Assembly: GCF_013387485.1 (NCBI RefSeq)
Contig: NZ_JABBXB010000001.1
Location: forward strand, 82,001 to 146,000
Direction of reading: 5' to 3'
Length of the DNA stretch: 64,000 nucleotides
DNA from: Stenotrophomonas sp. SAM-B
GTDB lineage: Bacteria; Pseudomonadota; Gammaproteobacteria; Xanthomonadales; Xanthomonadaceae
A program made the translations under genes and the position numbers. Numbering within the stretch: position 1 is the stretch's first letter; every line of letters begins with the position of its first letter. Below are positions 24,983 through 33,765 of this stretch, piece by piece. The notes beneath the pieces are model-generated. The model made no database searches. It worked only from the letters and a program-made list of their open reading frames with translations, and was not told the DNA's origin.

Positions 24983-27320
24983 CGTGCTGACCTCGAACGG
25001 CCGCCTGCAGCGCATCTGGCGCTGGCTGGCCATTGTGTGGCTGCTGGTGCTGGTCGGCCTCGGCGTGCAGCAGTGGCAGCTGTGGAAGAGCGAATCCCGG
25101 ATCGACACCGACATCCTCGCGCTGTTGCCACAGGACGCGCATGACCGCCTGTTGTCCGATGTCACCCGGCGCATCGCCGATGCCAATGCACGTCAGATCG
25201 TGGTGCTGCTGGGGAGCACCGATGCGGCACAGACCAAGGCGGCCGAGGCGGCCTTCCGCGACGCCATCAAGGCAGAGCAGGGCGCGGCCCCGCTGCTGCA
25301 GGAAAGCGGCTCGATCGAGGGCTGGTTCGATCAGGCCCGCGCGTTCTACGCACCGTATCGCGACCGCCTGCTGACCAGCGCACAGCGCGAGCGCCTGCAG
25401 GACGAGCCCACCGAGGGCCTGGCAGCGTCGGCACTGGCGGCGCTGTACGGTCCGATGGGCGCACCGCGCCTGACCGAATGGCGCCAGGATCCGCTGTCGC
25501 TGTGGCCGCAGTGGTGGCAGGAACGCGCGCTGGGCTCGGGCCTGCAGATGGGCGATGACGGCCTGCTGGAGGCCGACGGCAAGCATTGGTCGATCGTGCA
25601 GTACGACACGGTCGGTTCGGCCTTCAAGCTGGACGGCGAGCGGCACATCGATCTGCTGCTGGATATCGCCGCGGAAGCCGCCACGAAGCAGGCACCGGGC
25701 CTGGAGGTGCTGCGTGCCGGCGTGCCGCTGCATGCCGAAGCGGCGGCAGTGCAGGCCAGCTGGGAAATCAACACGATCGGCTGGGGTTCGCTGGCGGCGG
25801 TGCTGCTGCTGGTGTGGCTGGCGTTCCGCTCGCTGCGCCCGATCCTGCTGGTCGCCGCGTCGCTGCTGATCGGCTGCGGTGTCGCGCTGGCGGTGACCGT
25901 GCTGGTGTTCGGCAAGGTGCACGTGCTGACCCTGGTGTTCGGTGCGTCGCTGGTCGGCGTTGCCGAGGACTACGGTATCCACTGGTTCGCCTCGCGCCAG
26001 GCCGAGCCCGCCGACCGCCGCTGGAAGCTGCTGCGGCATCTGCTGCCCGGCCTGTGGCTGGCCCTGCTGACCAGCGCGCTGGCCTATCTCGCGCTGGGCC
26101 TGGCGCCGTTCCCGGGCCTGCGCCAGATGGCGCTGTTCTCGGTGGTCGGCCTCGCGGCCGCGTTCCTGACCGTGATCTTCTGGTTCCCGTGGCTGGATGG
26201 CGGCGAGATCCGCCGCACCGGGTTCGCCCGCTGGCTCGGCGCCACGCTGGAGCGCTGGCCGCGCCTGCATGGGCGCAGGGCCGCGGTGTTCCTGGGCGTG
26301 GTCACCGTGCTGTCCGCGCTCGGCATCGCCCGCCTGCAGACCAACGATGATCTGCGCAGCCTGCAGTCGTCGCCGCCCGCGCTGATCGCCCAGCAGATCC
26401 GCATCAGCCAGATGCTCGGCATGCCCAGCCCGGCCCAGTTCTACCTGGTGCAGGGCGACACCGCCGAACAGGTGCTGCAGCGCGAAGAAGCGCTGATCGA
26501 CCGGCTGCGCGTGCTCGAGGCCGACAAGCAGATCGGGGGCTACCGCGCGATCAGCGATTGGCTGCCTTCGCAGCAGCGGCAGCACGCCGACGCCGCGTTG
26601 ACTGCCAGGGTCGAGCCGCAGGTGCTGGCCCAGGTCGGTGAGGCCGTCGGTGAGCCACTGCTGCGCCCGGCCTACGCCGCGCAGGATCTGCAGGCCGACG
26701 CCTTCCTCGCCTCGCCGGCGGCGATGCCGTTCCGCCACCTGTGGCTGGGCACGGTCGGGCAGGGGGTGGCCTCGGTGGTGATGGTCGACGACCTCTCTCG
26801 CGCCGATGCGCTGACGCTGCTCGAAGCGCAGGCCAAGGGCATCGACGGCGTGCGCTGGGTCGACCGCACCGCCGATTTCTCGCAGCTGCTCAAGCATTAC
26901 CGCAAGCTGATGAGCGGCCTGCTGCTGATCGGCATCGCGCTGGTGTTCGCGGTGCTGTACTGGCGCTACCGCGGGCAGGCCTGGCGCGTGCTCGCGCCGA
27001 CCCTGGTCGCCGGCGCGCTGACGCTGGCGCTGCTGGGCCTGTTCGGGCAGCCGCTGCAGCTGTTCAACGTGCTCGCCTTGATGCTGCTGCTCGGCATGGG
27101 CATCGATTACGGCATCTTCCTGATCGAACACCGCGGCGATGCCAGTGCCTGGCTCGCGGTCTGCGTAGGCGCGGCCAGTACCTGGCTGTCCTTCGGCCTG
27201 CTCGGGCTGTCGGCCACGCCGGCGCTGCGCGCGTTCGGGTTGACCCTGCTGTTCGGCATCGGTCTGGTCTGGCTGATTTCGCCGCTGTTCCGACCACCGC
27301 CGCACGACGCACCGCACTGA
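24975..27320 (+). CDS. MMPL/RND-family exporter of the pigment cluster
   Basis: A 781-residue inner-membrane transporter. One N-terminal helix (about 14-34), a periplasmic domain (about 40-255), five or six helices (about 255-410), a second periplasmic domain (about 430-640) and five helices (about 640-770) give the duplicated RND layout. The repeated acidic motif LVGVAEDYGIHWF and LLGMGIDYGIFL lies in each half. It should drive export of the aryl polyene lipid to the LolA-like carrier. The start is a TTG at 24975 overlapping the previous gene by 8 nt; a GTG at 24984 is an alternative. Confidence 0.9.
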   Translation: MNDVLTSNGRLQRIWRWLAIVWLLVLVGLGVQQWQLWKSESRIDTDILALLPQDAHDRLLSDVTRRIADANARQIVVLLGSTDAAQTKAAEAAFRDAIKAEQGAAPLLQESGSIEGWFDQARAFYAPYRDRLLTSAQRERLQDEPTEGLAASALAALYGPMGAPRLTEWRQDPLSLWPQWWQERALGSGLQMGDDGLLEADGKHWSIVQYDTVGSAFKLDGERHIDLLLDIAAEAATKQAPGLEVLRAGVPLHAEAAAVQASWEINTIGWGSLAAVLLLVWLAFRSLRPILLVAASLLIGCGVALAVTVLVFGKVHVLTLVFGASLVGVAEDYGIHWFASRQAEPADRRWKLLRHLLPGLWLALLTSALAYLALGLAPFPGLRQMALFSVVGLAAAFLTVIFWFPWLDGGEIRRTGFARWLGATLERWPRLHGRRAAVFLGVVTVLSALGIARLQTNDDLRSLQSSPPALIAQQIRISQMLGMPSPAQFYLVQGDTAEQVLQREEALIDRLRVLEADKQIGGYRAISDWLPSQQRQHADAALTARVEPQVLAQVGEAVGEPLLRPAYAAQDLQADAFLASPAAMPFRHLWLGTVGQGVASVVMVDDLSRADALTLLEAQAKGIDGVRWVDRTADFSQLLKHYRKLMSGLLLIGIALVFAVLYWRYRGQAWRVLAPTLVAGALTLALLGLFGQPLQLFNVLALMLLLGMGIDYGIFLIEHRGDASAWLAVCVGAASTWLSFGLLGLSATPALRAFGLTLLFGIGLVWLISPLFRPPPHDAPH

Positions 27321-27364
27321 GCGACCGCGTTTTCCCTTTCATGATCTGATCAAGGATGTATCCG

Positions 27365-28606
27365 ATGAACCCGCACGTGGAACGTACTGACATCCTGGTC
27401 ATCGGCGCCGGCCCGGCCGGTTCCGTGGCCGCTGCGATGCTGCGCCAGCAGGGTCGCCAGGTGCTGATCCTGGAGCGCCAGCAGTTCCCGCGCTTCTCGA
27501 TCGGCGAGAGCCTGCTGCCGCAGAGCATGGAGTACATCGAGGCCGCCGGTCTGCTGCAGGATGTGGTGCAGGCCGGGTTCCAGTACAAGAACGGCGCGGC
27601 CTTCGTGCGCGGCGAGGCGACCACCGAGTTCGACTTCCGCGACAAGTTCTCGCCCGGCTGGGGCACCACCTACCAGGTGCAGCGCGCCGACTTCGATGAC
27701 GTGCTGGCGCGCGGTGCCGAGCGCATGGGCGCCACGCTGCGCTTCGGCGATGAAGTGCTGTCGGTGCAGCCCGGGCGCCCGGCGCGGGTGCAGGTGCGCC
27801 GCCCGGACGGCAGCGAATACACCATCGAAGCCGGCTTCATCCTCGATGCCAGTGGTTTCGCCCGGCTGCTGCCGCGCCTGCTGAAGCTGGAGTCGCCGTC
27901 GAACTTCCCGGTGCGCGGCGCGATCTTCTGCCACGTGCGCGACCACATTCCCGCCGGCGCGGGCTTCGACCGCAACAAGATCCTGATCACCACCCATCCC
28001 GAGCACGTGGACGTGTGGTACTGGACGATTCCGTTCTCCAACGGCTGCTGTTCGCTGGGCGTGGTGGCCGAGCCGACCTTCTTCGAACGCTACCCCGGTA
28101 CCGATCTGGAGAAGCTGCAGGCGATCGTCGGCGAAGACCCGAACCTCACCCGACTGCTCAGGAACGCCGAGTGGGCGGTGCTGCCGGTGCGCACCATCAC
28201 CGGTTATTCGGCCAACGTCTCTTCATTGTGGGGCGAGGGCTATGCGTTGCTGGGCAATGCCGGCGAGTTCCTGGACCCGGTGTTTTCCTCGGGCGTGACC
28301 ATCGCCTTCAAATCGGCGCAGCTGGCCAGCGATTGCCTGGCACGCGAACAGGCCGGCGAAACGGTGGACTGGGAGCAGGACTTCTCGGTGCCGTTGCGCG
28401 CCGGCGTGAAGACCTTCCGGCGGTTCGTCGAGGCCTGGTATGCCGGCGGCTTCCAGAAGATCATCTACCATCCCGATCCGCAGCCGGAGGTACGCCGCAT
28501 GATCTCTTCGATCCTGGCCGGCTACGCCTGGGACACGCAGAATCCGTATGTCGCCGATGCCAGTGGCCGGCGCCTGCGCGTATTGGAGGAACTGTGCAGC
28601 GCCTGA
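27365..28606 (+). CDS. Flavin-dependent halogenase
   Basis: A 413-residue FAD enzyme. The dinucleotide-binding GAGPAG is at residues 14-19, followed by the halogenase-family FSIGESLLPQSMEYIE and, decisively, the WxWxIP motif at 218-223 (WYWTIP), which in halogenases prevents ordinary monooxygenation. GNAGEFLDPVFSSGVTIAFK closes the FAD site. Xanthomonadins are brominated aryl polyenes, so this is the likely bromination enzyme; it needs FADH2 from a reductase elsewhere. ATG 27365 is chosen over 27356 because AAGG at 27352-27355 is at proper distance only for the former. Confidence 0.9.
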   Translation: MNPHVERTDILVIGAGPAGSVAAAMLRQQGRQVLILERQQFPRFSIGESLLPQSMEYIEAAGLLQDVVQAGFQYKNGAAFVRGEATTEFDFRDKFSPGWGTTYQVQRADFDDVLARGAERMGATLRFGDEVLSVQPGRPARVQVRRPDGSEYTIEAGFILDASGFARLLPRLLKLESPSNFPVRGAIFCHVRDHIPAGAGFDRNKILITTHPEHVDVWYWTIPFSNGCCSLGVVAEPTFFERYPGTDLEKLQAIVGEDPNLTRLLRNAEWAVLPVRTITGYSANVSSLWGEGYALLGNAGEFLDPVFSSGVTIAFKSAQLASDCLAREQAGETVDWEQDFSVPLRAGVKTFRRFVEAWYAGGFQKIIYHPDPQPEVRRMISSILAGYAWDTQNPYVADASGRRLRVLEELCSA

Positions 28607-29145
28607 TCCTGACCCTGTTGCTGAGCCTGTTGCTGGCCGCGTGTGCCAGCACCCGGATGCCCACGCCGCTGGTACAGCTGCCCACGCTGCAGCTGGCGCC
28701 CTCGGCGTTGCCGCAGCCGGTGCAGCTGCAGCAGCGCCTGCAGTTCCGCTTCGGCAGCCACGAGCGCGAGCTGGATGCGCTGCTGGAAGTGGATGCCGGG
28801 CAGGTGCGGTTGGCCGTGCAGGCCATGGGCCAGACCGGCGTGCGCATGGTCTGGGACGGGCAGCACCTGGAACAGACCCGTGCGCCGTGGCTGCCGCCGC
28901 AGGTGCGCGGCGAACGCGTGCTGGACGACCTGCAGTTCTCGCTCTGGCCGGCGGCGGCGATCCGCGCCGCACTGCCGGCCGGCTGGACCCTGCAGGAATC
29001 CGATGGCGTGCGGAGCCTGGAGCAGGGCGGCAAATCCTGGCTGGTGCGCGACACGCTGCCCGATGGCCGCGTGCGCCTGCGCAACCTGGCCGAGGGCTAT
29101 GAACTGGTGATCGAATCGATGGACATGGGGCAGGGCCAAGAGTGA
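28594..29145 (+). CDS. DUF3261 outer-membrane lipoprotein
   Basis: A 183-residue lipoprotein starting with GTG at 28594 (TTGGAGGA at 28583-28590). The signal MQRLILTLLLSLLLAACAST has the lipobox LAAC. The mature region LQFRFGSHERELDALLEVD and VLDDLQFSLWPAAAIRAALP match DUF3261, a constant member of aryl polyene clusters. It is probably the outer-membrane acceptor paired with the LolA-like carrier, similar to LolB in logic. It overlaps the halogenase by 13 nt and the next ketosynthase by 4 nt. Confidence 0.9.
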   Translation: MQRLILTLLLSLLLAACASTRMPTPLVQLPTLQLAPSALPQPVQLQQRLQFRFGSHERELDALLEVDAGQVRLAVQAMGQTGVRMVWDGQHLEQTRAPWLPPQVRGERVLDDLQFSLWPAAAIRAALPAGWTLQESDGVRSLEQGGKSWLVRDTLPDGRVRLRNLAEGYELVIESMDMGQGQE

Positions 29146-30329
29146 GCAGCAGTGCGGTCTATCTGAACGAACTGGGCGTGATCTGCGCGCTGGGCGCCGA
29201 CCGCGCCGAGGTGCGCGGCGGCCTGTTCGCGGCACAGCCCGGTGGATTGCGCGACAACGATGCCATCCTGCCCGGCCGCACGCTGGCACTGGGGGAGGTA
29301 CATGCGCCGTTGCCGGACCTGGCCGAGCTGCCGGTGGCGCTGCGTGGCCGCAACAACGGCCTGCTCGACGCTGCGCTCGGCCAGATCCGCGAGGCCGTCG
29401 CTGCCGCCGTGGCCCGCTTTGGCGCCGAGCGCGTCGCGGTGATCATCGGCACCAGCACCTCGGGCATCGGCGAATCGGAGAGCGCGCTGCGCACCTACCA
29501 TCGCGACGGCACATGGCCGGCCGATTTCCATTATGCGCAGCAGGAAATGGGGACCGCCGCGCGCTTCGTGCGCGAGCGGATCGGCAGCACCGGCCCGGCG
29601 TGGACGATCTCCACCGCGTGTTCCTCCAGCGCCAAGGCGCTGATGTCGGCCGCGCGCCTGCTGCAGGCCGGCGCGGTCGATGCGGTGGTCGCCGGGGGCG
29701 CGGATTCGATGTGCCGCTTCACCGTGGCCGGGTTCAGCGCGCTGGAGTCGGTCTCGGCGTCGCGCTGCAATCCGTTCTCGGTGAACCGCAGCGGGATCAA
29801 CATCGGCGAAGGCGCGGCGCTGTTCCTGATGACGCGTGAGCCGGGCCCGGTGCGCCTCGCCGGTTGGGGCGAATCCTCCGACGCGCATCACATGTCCGCC
29901 CCGGACCCGCAGGCGCGCGGCGCGATCGATGCCATGCAGCAGGCGCTGGACCGGGCCGGCCTGGCCGCGGCGCAGATCGACTACGTGAACCTGCACGGCA
30001 CCGCCACCGGCCACAACGATGCGATGGAAAGCCAAGCGGTCGCGGCGGTACTCGGCACGCAGGTGCCGGCCAGCTCGACCAAGCCGCTGACCGGGCACAC
30101 GCTCGGTGCCTCCGGGGCGATTGAAGCGGCGCTGTGCTGGATGACGCTGGCGGACAACCCGGACCAGCAGCTGCCCACCCACTGGTGGGACGGGCAGGCC
30201 GATGACGCCTTGCCGGCGCTGGCGCTGGTGGCACCGGGCACGTGCGCCGCGCAGCCGCTGCAGCATGTGCTCAGCCACTCGTTCGCCTTCGGTGGCAGCA
30301 ATGCCGTGCTGGCGCTGGCCCGGGGATGA
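29142..30329 (+). CDS. Beta-ketoacyl-ACP synthase 1 of the pigment cluster
   Basis: A 395-residue ketosynthase with a complete Cys-His-His triad: C160 in ISTACSSSAKAL, H285 in NLHGTATGHND and H319 in KPLTGHTLGASGA. It catalyses Claisen condensation of an acyl chain with malonyl-ACP. GTG at 29142 overlaps the lipoprotein stop in GTGA. With the second ketosynthase and the chain-length-factor-like protein it forms the elongation core. Confidence 0.95.
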   Translation: MSSSAVYLNELGVICALGADRAEVRGGLFAAQPGGLRDNDAILPGRTLALGEVHAPLPDLAELPVALRGRNNGLLDAALGQIREAVAAAVARFGAERVAVIIGTSTSGIGESESALRTYHRDGTWPADFHYAQQEMGTAARFVRERIGSTGPAWTISTACSSSAKALMSAARLLQAGAVDAVVAGGADSMCRFTVAGFSALESVSASRCNPFSVNRSGINIGEGAALFLMTREPGPVRLAGWGESSDAHHMSAPDPQARGAIDAMQQALDRAGLAAAQIDYVNLHGTATGHNDAMESQAVAAVLGTQVPASSTKPLTGHTLGASGAIEAALCWMTLADNPDQQLPTHWWDGQADDALPALALVAPGTCAAQPLQHVLSHSFAFGGSNAVLALARG

Positions 30330-30787
30330 GCATGCCGTTGCCCGATGACATCGACGCGGTGCTCCCGCACCGCGACAGCATGCGCCTGATCCACCGCGTG
30401 GTGGCCTGGGAGGACGCGTCCATCGCGGTCGAGGTGGACGTGCCGGCGCAGGGTCTGTTCTGCACCCCCGACGGTGTGCCTGCCTGGGTCGGGGTCGAAT
30501 ACATGGCCCAGGCGATAGCCGCCTGGGCCGGGTGCCGCGCGCGCCATGCGGGCCGGGTACCGTCGATCGGCTTCCTGCTCGGCACCCGCCGTTACACCGC
30601 CCACCAGCCGTTCTTCGCCGCCGGCAGTTGCCTGCGGGTGGAGGCGAACTGCGAGCTGTTGGGCGAGAATGGCCTGGGCATGTTCGCCTGCCGGATCCTG
30701 GCAGGTGATATCGAAATGGCGGTCGCCAACGTCTCCGTGTTTGAACCCACGGATGCGATGGCCTATCTGGAGACTGGAGAGGCATGA
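30326..30787 (+). CDS. ApeP-type 3-hydroxyacyl-ACP dehydratase (hot-dog)
   Basis: A 153-residue hot-dog protein. IDAVLPHRDSMRLIHRVVAW corresponds to the FabZ entry motif LPHRxPxLLIDRV, and WVGVEYMAQAIAAWAG to the central helix. It should dehydrate 3-hydroxyacyl-ACP, giving the conjugated double bonds with the dehydratase domain fused to the ligase. ATGA overlaps join it to both neighbours. Confidence 0.9.
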   Translation: MSMPLPDDIDAVLPHRDSMRLIHRVVAWEDASIAVEVDVPAQGLFCTPDGVPAWVGVEYMAQAIAAWAGCRARHAGRVPSIGFLLGTRRYTAHQPFFAAGSCLRVEANCELLGENGLGMFACRILAGDIEMAVANVSVFEPTDAMAYLETGEA

Positions 30788-31515
30788 CAGGGAATTTGAC
30801 CGTGCTGGTGACCGGCGCCAGCCGTGGCATCGGCCGTGCCGTGGCGCTGCGTTGCGCGCGCGACGGCTTCGATGTGGTGGTGCATTGCCGCAGCCGCATC
30901 GAGGAAGCGCAGGCCGTGGTGGCCGACATCCAGGCCCTGGGCCGCCAGGCCCGGGTGCTGATGTTCGATGTGGCCGACCGTGACGCCGCGCGCACCGCGC
31001 TGGAAGCGGATATCGCCGAGCACGGCACCTATTACGGGGTGGTCTGCAACGCGGGCATCGCCCGTGACGGCGCCTTCCCGGCGATGCCGGCCGAGGATTG
31101 GGATGCCGTCATCCACACCAATCTGGACAGCTTCTACAACGTGCTGCATCCGTTGGTGATGCCGCTGGTGCGCCGGCGCAAGCCGGGCCGCATCGTCACC
31201 TTGTCCTCGGTGTCCGGCCTGGTCGGCAACCGCGGCCAGACCAACTACAGTGCGGCCAAGGCCGGGATCATCGGCGCCACCAAGGCGCTGGCGCTGGAAC
31301 TGGCCAGCCGCGCGATCACCGTCAACTGCGTGGCCCCCGGCCTGATCGAGACCGAGATGGTCAATGAGGAAGTCGTCGAGCACGCGCTCAAGTTGATTCC
31401 CGCCAACCGCCTGGGCCAGCCGGACGAGGTCGCTGCGGCGGTGTCCTTCCTGCTCTCCGAATCGGCCGGGTACATCACCCGCCAGGTGATCTCGGTCAAC
31501 GGAGGCATGGTCTGA
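30784..31515 (+). CDS. FabG-like 3-ketoacyl-ACP reductase
   Basis: A 243-residue short-chain dehydrogenase. The cofactor motif is TGASRGIGRAV, NNAG-like VCNAGIARDG follows, and the catalytic Ser-Tyr-Lys is LSSVSG with Y155 and K159 in NYSAAKAG. It ends in SVNGGMV like FabG. It reduces the 3-keto group after each condensation using NADPH. It overlaps the next ketosynthase by one base (TGATG). Confidence 0.95.
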   Translation: MTGNLTVLVTGASRGIGRAVALRCARDGFDVVVHCRSRIEEAQAVVADIQALGRQARVLMFDVADRDAARTALEADIAEHGTYYGVVCNAGIARDGAFPAMPAEDWDAVIHTNLDSFYNVLHPLVMPLVRRRKPGRIVTLSSVSGLVGNRGQTNYSAAKAGIIGATKALALELASRAITVNCVAPGLIETEMVNEEVVEHALKLIPANRLGQPDEVAAAVSFLLSESAGYITRQVISVNGGMV

Positions 31516-32756
31516 TGGCCCGTCCCGATCGTCGCGTCGTGGTCACTGGCGCCGCTGCCATCAGCCCGCTCGGGCAGGATTGGGCGAGCATCCGCGCGCG
31601 CCTGCAGGCGCGGACCAACGCGGTGCGCTACATCCCCGAGTGGGAAGTGTTTGATGGCCTGAATACCCGCCTGGCCGCGCCAGCCGAAGAATTCGAGCTC
31701 CCGTCCAACTACAACCGCAAGACCACCCGCAGCATGGGCAAGGTGGCGGTGATGTCGGTGCGCGCCACCGAACTGGCGCTGGAGGCGGCCGGCCTGCTGG
31801 GCCATCCAGTGCTGCGCAGTGGCATGGCCGGCGTCGCCTACGGTTCGTCCTCGGGCAGCCACGAAGCCACCGCCGAGTTCGGCCGGATGCTCCATGAGCA
31901 CACCACCGAAGGCATCAGCGCCACCACCTACCTGAAGATGATGAGCCACACCTCGCCGGTGAACATCGGCGTGTTCTTCGGTTTGTCCGGCCGCGTCTAC
32001 ACCACCTCCAGCGCCTGCACCTCGGGCAGCCAGGGCGTGGGCTCGGGCTACGAGGCGATCCGCAGCGGCAAGCAGACGGTGATGGTCACCGGCGGTGCCG
32101 AGCAGCTCGACGCCACCGCCGCAGCGGTGTTCGACACCCTGTTCGCCACCAGTGTGCGCAATGACGCGCCGCAGACCACGCCCAGCCCGTTCGATGCGAA
32201 CCGCGACGGCCTGGTGCTGGGCGAGGGCGCCTGCACGTTGATCCTGGAAGAACTGGAGCATGCGCAGGCGCGCGGCGCCACGATCCTGGCCGAAGTGGTC
32301 GGCTACGGCACCAACAGCGATGGCCAGCATGTCACCCAGCCCAGCGCCGGCACCATGGCGCAGGCGATGCGGCTGGCGCTGGAGGATGCCCAGCTGGCCG
32401 CCGATCGGATCGGCTACGTCAACGCACACGGCACCGCCACCGAGCATGGCGACATCGCCGAAACCCAGGCCACCCACCAGGTGTTCGGGCCGGGCATGCC
32501 GATCAGCTCGCTGAAGAGCTACGTCGGCCACATGCTCGGCGCCTGCGGTGCGTTCGAGGCCTGGCTCAGCATCGAGATGATGCGCGAGGGCTGGTTCGCC
32601 CCGACCCTGAATCTGCATGAGGTCGATCCCCGCTGCGGTGCGCTGGATTACATCGCCGGCGAGGGCCGCGCATTGCAGACCGACTACGTCATGAGCAACA
32701 ACTTCGCCTTCGGCGGCATCAACACCTCGTTGATCTTCCGCCGCTGGCAGGACTGA
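31515..32756 (+). CDS. Beta-ketoacyl-ACP synthase 2 (FabF-like)
   Basis: A 413-residue ketosynthase with C168 in TTSSACTSGSQG, H305 in NAHGTATEHGD and H339 in SYVGHMLGACGA, so it is catalytically intact. ISATTYLKMMSHTSPVNIG and ALDYIAGEGRALQTDYVMSN are typical of the FabF-like enzyme of aryl polyene clusters. Two active ketosynthases plus a ketosynthase-like partner give the type II iterative set. Confidence 0.95.
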   Translation: MARPDRRVVVTGAAAISPLGQDWASIRARLQARTNAVRYIPEWEVFDGLNTRLAAPAEEFELPSNYNRKTTRSMGKVAVMSVRATELALEAAGLLGHPVLRSGMAGVAYGSSSGSHEATAEFGRMLHEHTTEGISATTYLKMMSHTSPVNIGVFFGLSGRVYTTSSACTSGSQGVGSGYEAIRSGKQTVMVTGGAEQLDATAAAVFDTLFATSVRNDAPQTTPSPFDANRDGLVLGEGACTLILEELEHAQARGATILAEVVGYGTNSDGQHVTQPSAGTMAQAMRLALEDAQLAADRIGYVNAHGTATEHGDIAETQATHQVFGPGMPISSLKSYVGHMLGACGAFEAWLSIEMMREGWFAPTLNLHEVDPRCGALDYIAGEGRALQTDYVMSNNFAFGGINTSLIFRRWQD

Positions 32757-32831
32757 CCGCTGTTTCCGGCCCGCGTCGCGGGCCGGCCGTTCCGTAGACC
32801 CCTCGCATCCCCCCAACAAGGAGAAAGTTGA

Positions 32832-33269
32832 ATGCGTCGTTTTGCCCTGATCGCCGTCACCGCCCTGCTCGCCGTTGCCAGCACCGCCCAGGCCCGCGAT
32901 ACCCGTGTCGAGCAGTCGCTGCATGAGCTGGTCAATTCCGCTGAAGCCCGCAATGTCGGCATCGACGGCAGCGTGAAGTTCTATCTGGCCGGTGAAAAGG
33001 TCAGCGTGGTGGAACGTCTGGGCGAGGACGTGACCAACAAAAAGACCAACGCCGCCAACAAGAGCGACGCCGAGGCCTGCCGCTGGGTGGCCCTGTCGGC
33101 GCTGCGCGCACTGCAGGATGGCGCCAAGTCGCGCGGTGCCAATGCCGTGGTCGACATCGTCAGCTACTACAAGAAGAACGAATTCAAGAGCACCACCAAC
33201 TACGAATGCTATGCGGGCGCGATCCTGGCCGGCGTGGCGCTGAAGGGCACCTACGCCAAGGTGAAATAA
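32832..33269 (+). CDS. Secreted YbjQ-like protein ending the pigment operon
   Basis: A 145-residue exported protein with signal peptide [21 protein letters not shown]. The mature part contains [40 protein letters not shown] and a C-terminal [16 protein letters not shown], resembling the YbjQ/heavy-metal-binding fold in the central GANAVV region. Homologues in pigment clusters are often mislabelled excinuclease ABC subunit A; it has no ATPase motifs. AAGGAG lies before the ATG. It is 75 nt downstream of the ketosynthase and followed by a hairpin. Function unknown. Confidence 0.85.
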   Translation: MRRFALIAVTALLAVASTAQARDTRVEQSLHELVNSAEARNVGIDGSVKFYLAGEKVSVVERLGEDVTNKKTNAANKSDAEACRWVALSALRALQDGAKSRGANAVVDIVSYYKKNEFKSTTNYECYAGAILAGVALKGTYAKVK

Positions 33270-33276
33270 GCACGCA

Positions 33277-33304
33277 CGACCACCGTCCCCCGGGGCGGTG
33301 GTCG
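33277..33304 (+). terminator. Possible terminator hairpin after the pigment operon
   Basis: Nine-base-pair stem 33277-33285/33296-33304 (CGACCACCG) with a C/G-rich loop, 8 nt after the last stop codon. There is no T-tract, so termination is a guess from position and stability. Confidence 0.5.
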
Positions 33305-33498
33305 GCGGAAAGCGACGCATTCATCACGGCGGCGTGGGCAGACTGCAGCGGCGCCCAGCTGAACGACATCGCGACATTGATGAACCTCATGCTGTCCCGC
33401 GACGGAAAACCGACAGCAGACCGTGCACGCAGCTTTCACCTGTGCCGGCTTTCCTCCACAATCATTGCCATTCACTACCCTGGGCAAAGCCCTGCGGC

Positions 33499-33765
33499 AT
33501 GCAAGCCTACGTCTATAAAAGCCAACGCAAGCAGGACAGCTTCGTCTATCTCGCCGTTCGTGATGACTTCTCGGTCATCCCGGACGCGGTGAAGGCCTCG
33601 CTGGCGCCGTTCCAGTTCGTTCTCGAAGTGGCCCTGACTCCCGACCGTCGCCTCGCCCAGGCCGATGCCGCACAAGTGCGCCAGAACCTGACCGAGCGGG
33701 GATTCCACCTGCAACTGCCGCCGCCGCCCCTGGCGCCGGTCCGGATCCCGCGACGCAATGACTGA
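33499..33765 (+). CDS. YcgL domain protein
   Basis: An 88-residue protein with the YcgL fold pattern: [58 protein letters not shown] and FHLQLPPPP. YcgL is a small conserved gammaproteobacterial protein whose biochemical function is not established. It overlaps the ankyrin gene by 8 nt, suggesting co-translation. Confidence 0.92.
   Translation: MQAYVYKSQRKQDSFVYLAVRDDFSVIPDAVKASLAPFQFVLEVALTPDRRLAQADAAQVRQNLTERGFHLQLPPPPLAPVRIPRRND

Noticed and set aside
32832..33269. Excinuclease ABC subunit A label common for this gene in databases
   Set aside because: The protein is 145 residues, secreted, and has no ATP-binding or zinc-finger motif.
15177..33269. Recent horizontal acquisition of the pigment locus
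   Set aside because: GC content and codon use look the same as in flanking housekeeping genes, there are no integrase, tRNA or direct repeats at the ends, and the locus is a normal feature of Xanthomonadaceae.
31245..33320. Long minus-strand frame opposite the ketoreductase and ketosynthase genes (691 codons)
   Set aside because: Shadow of the well-supported plus-strand genes; low-complexity composition and no recognisable motif.
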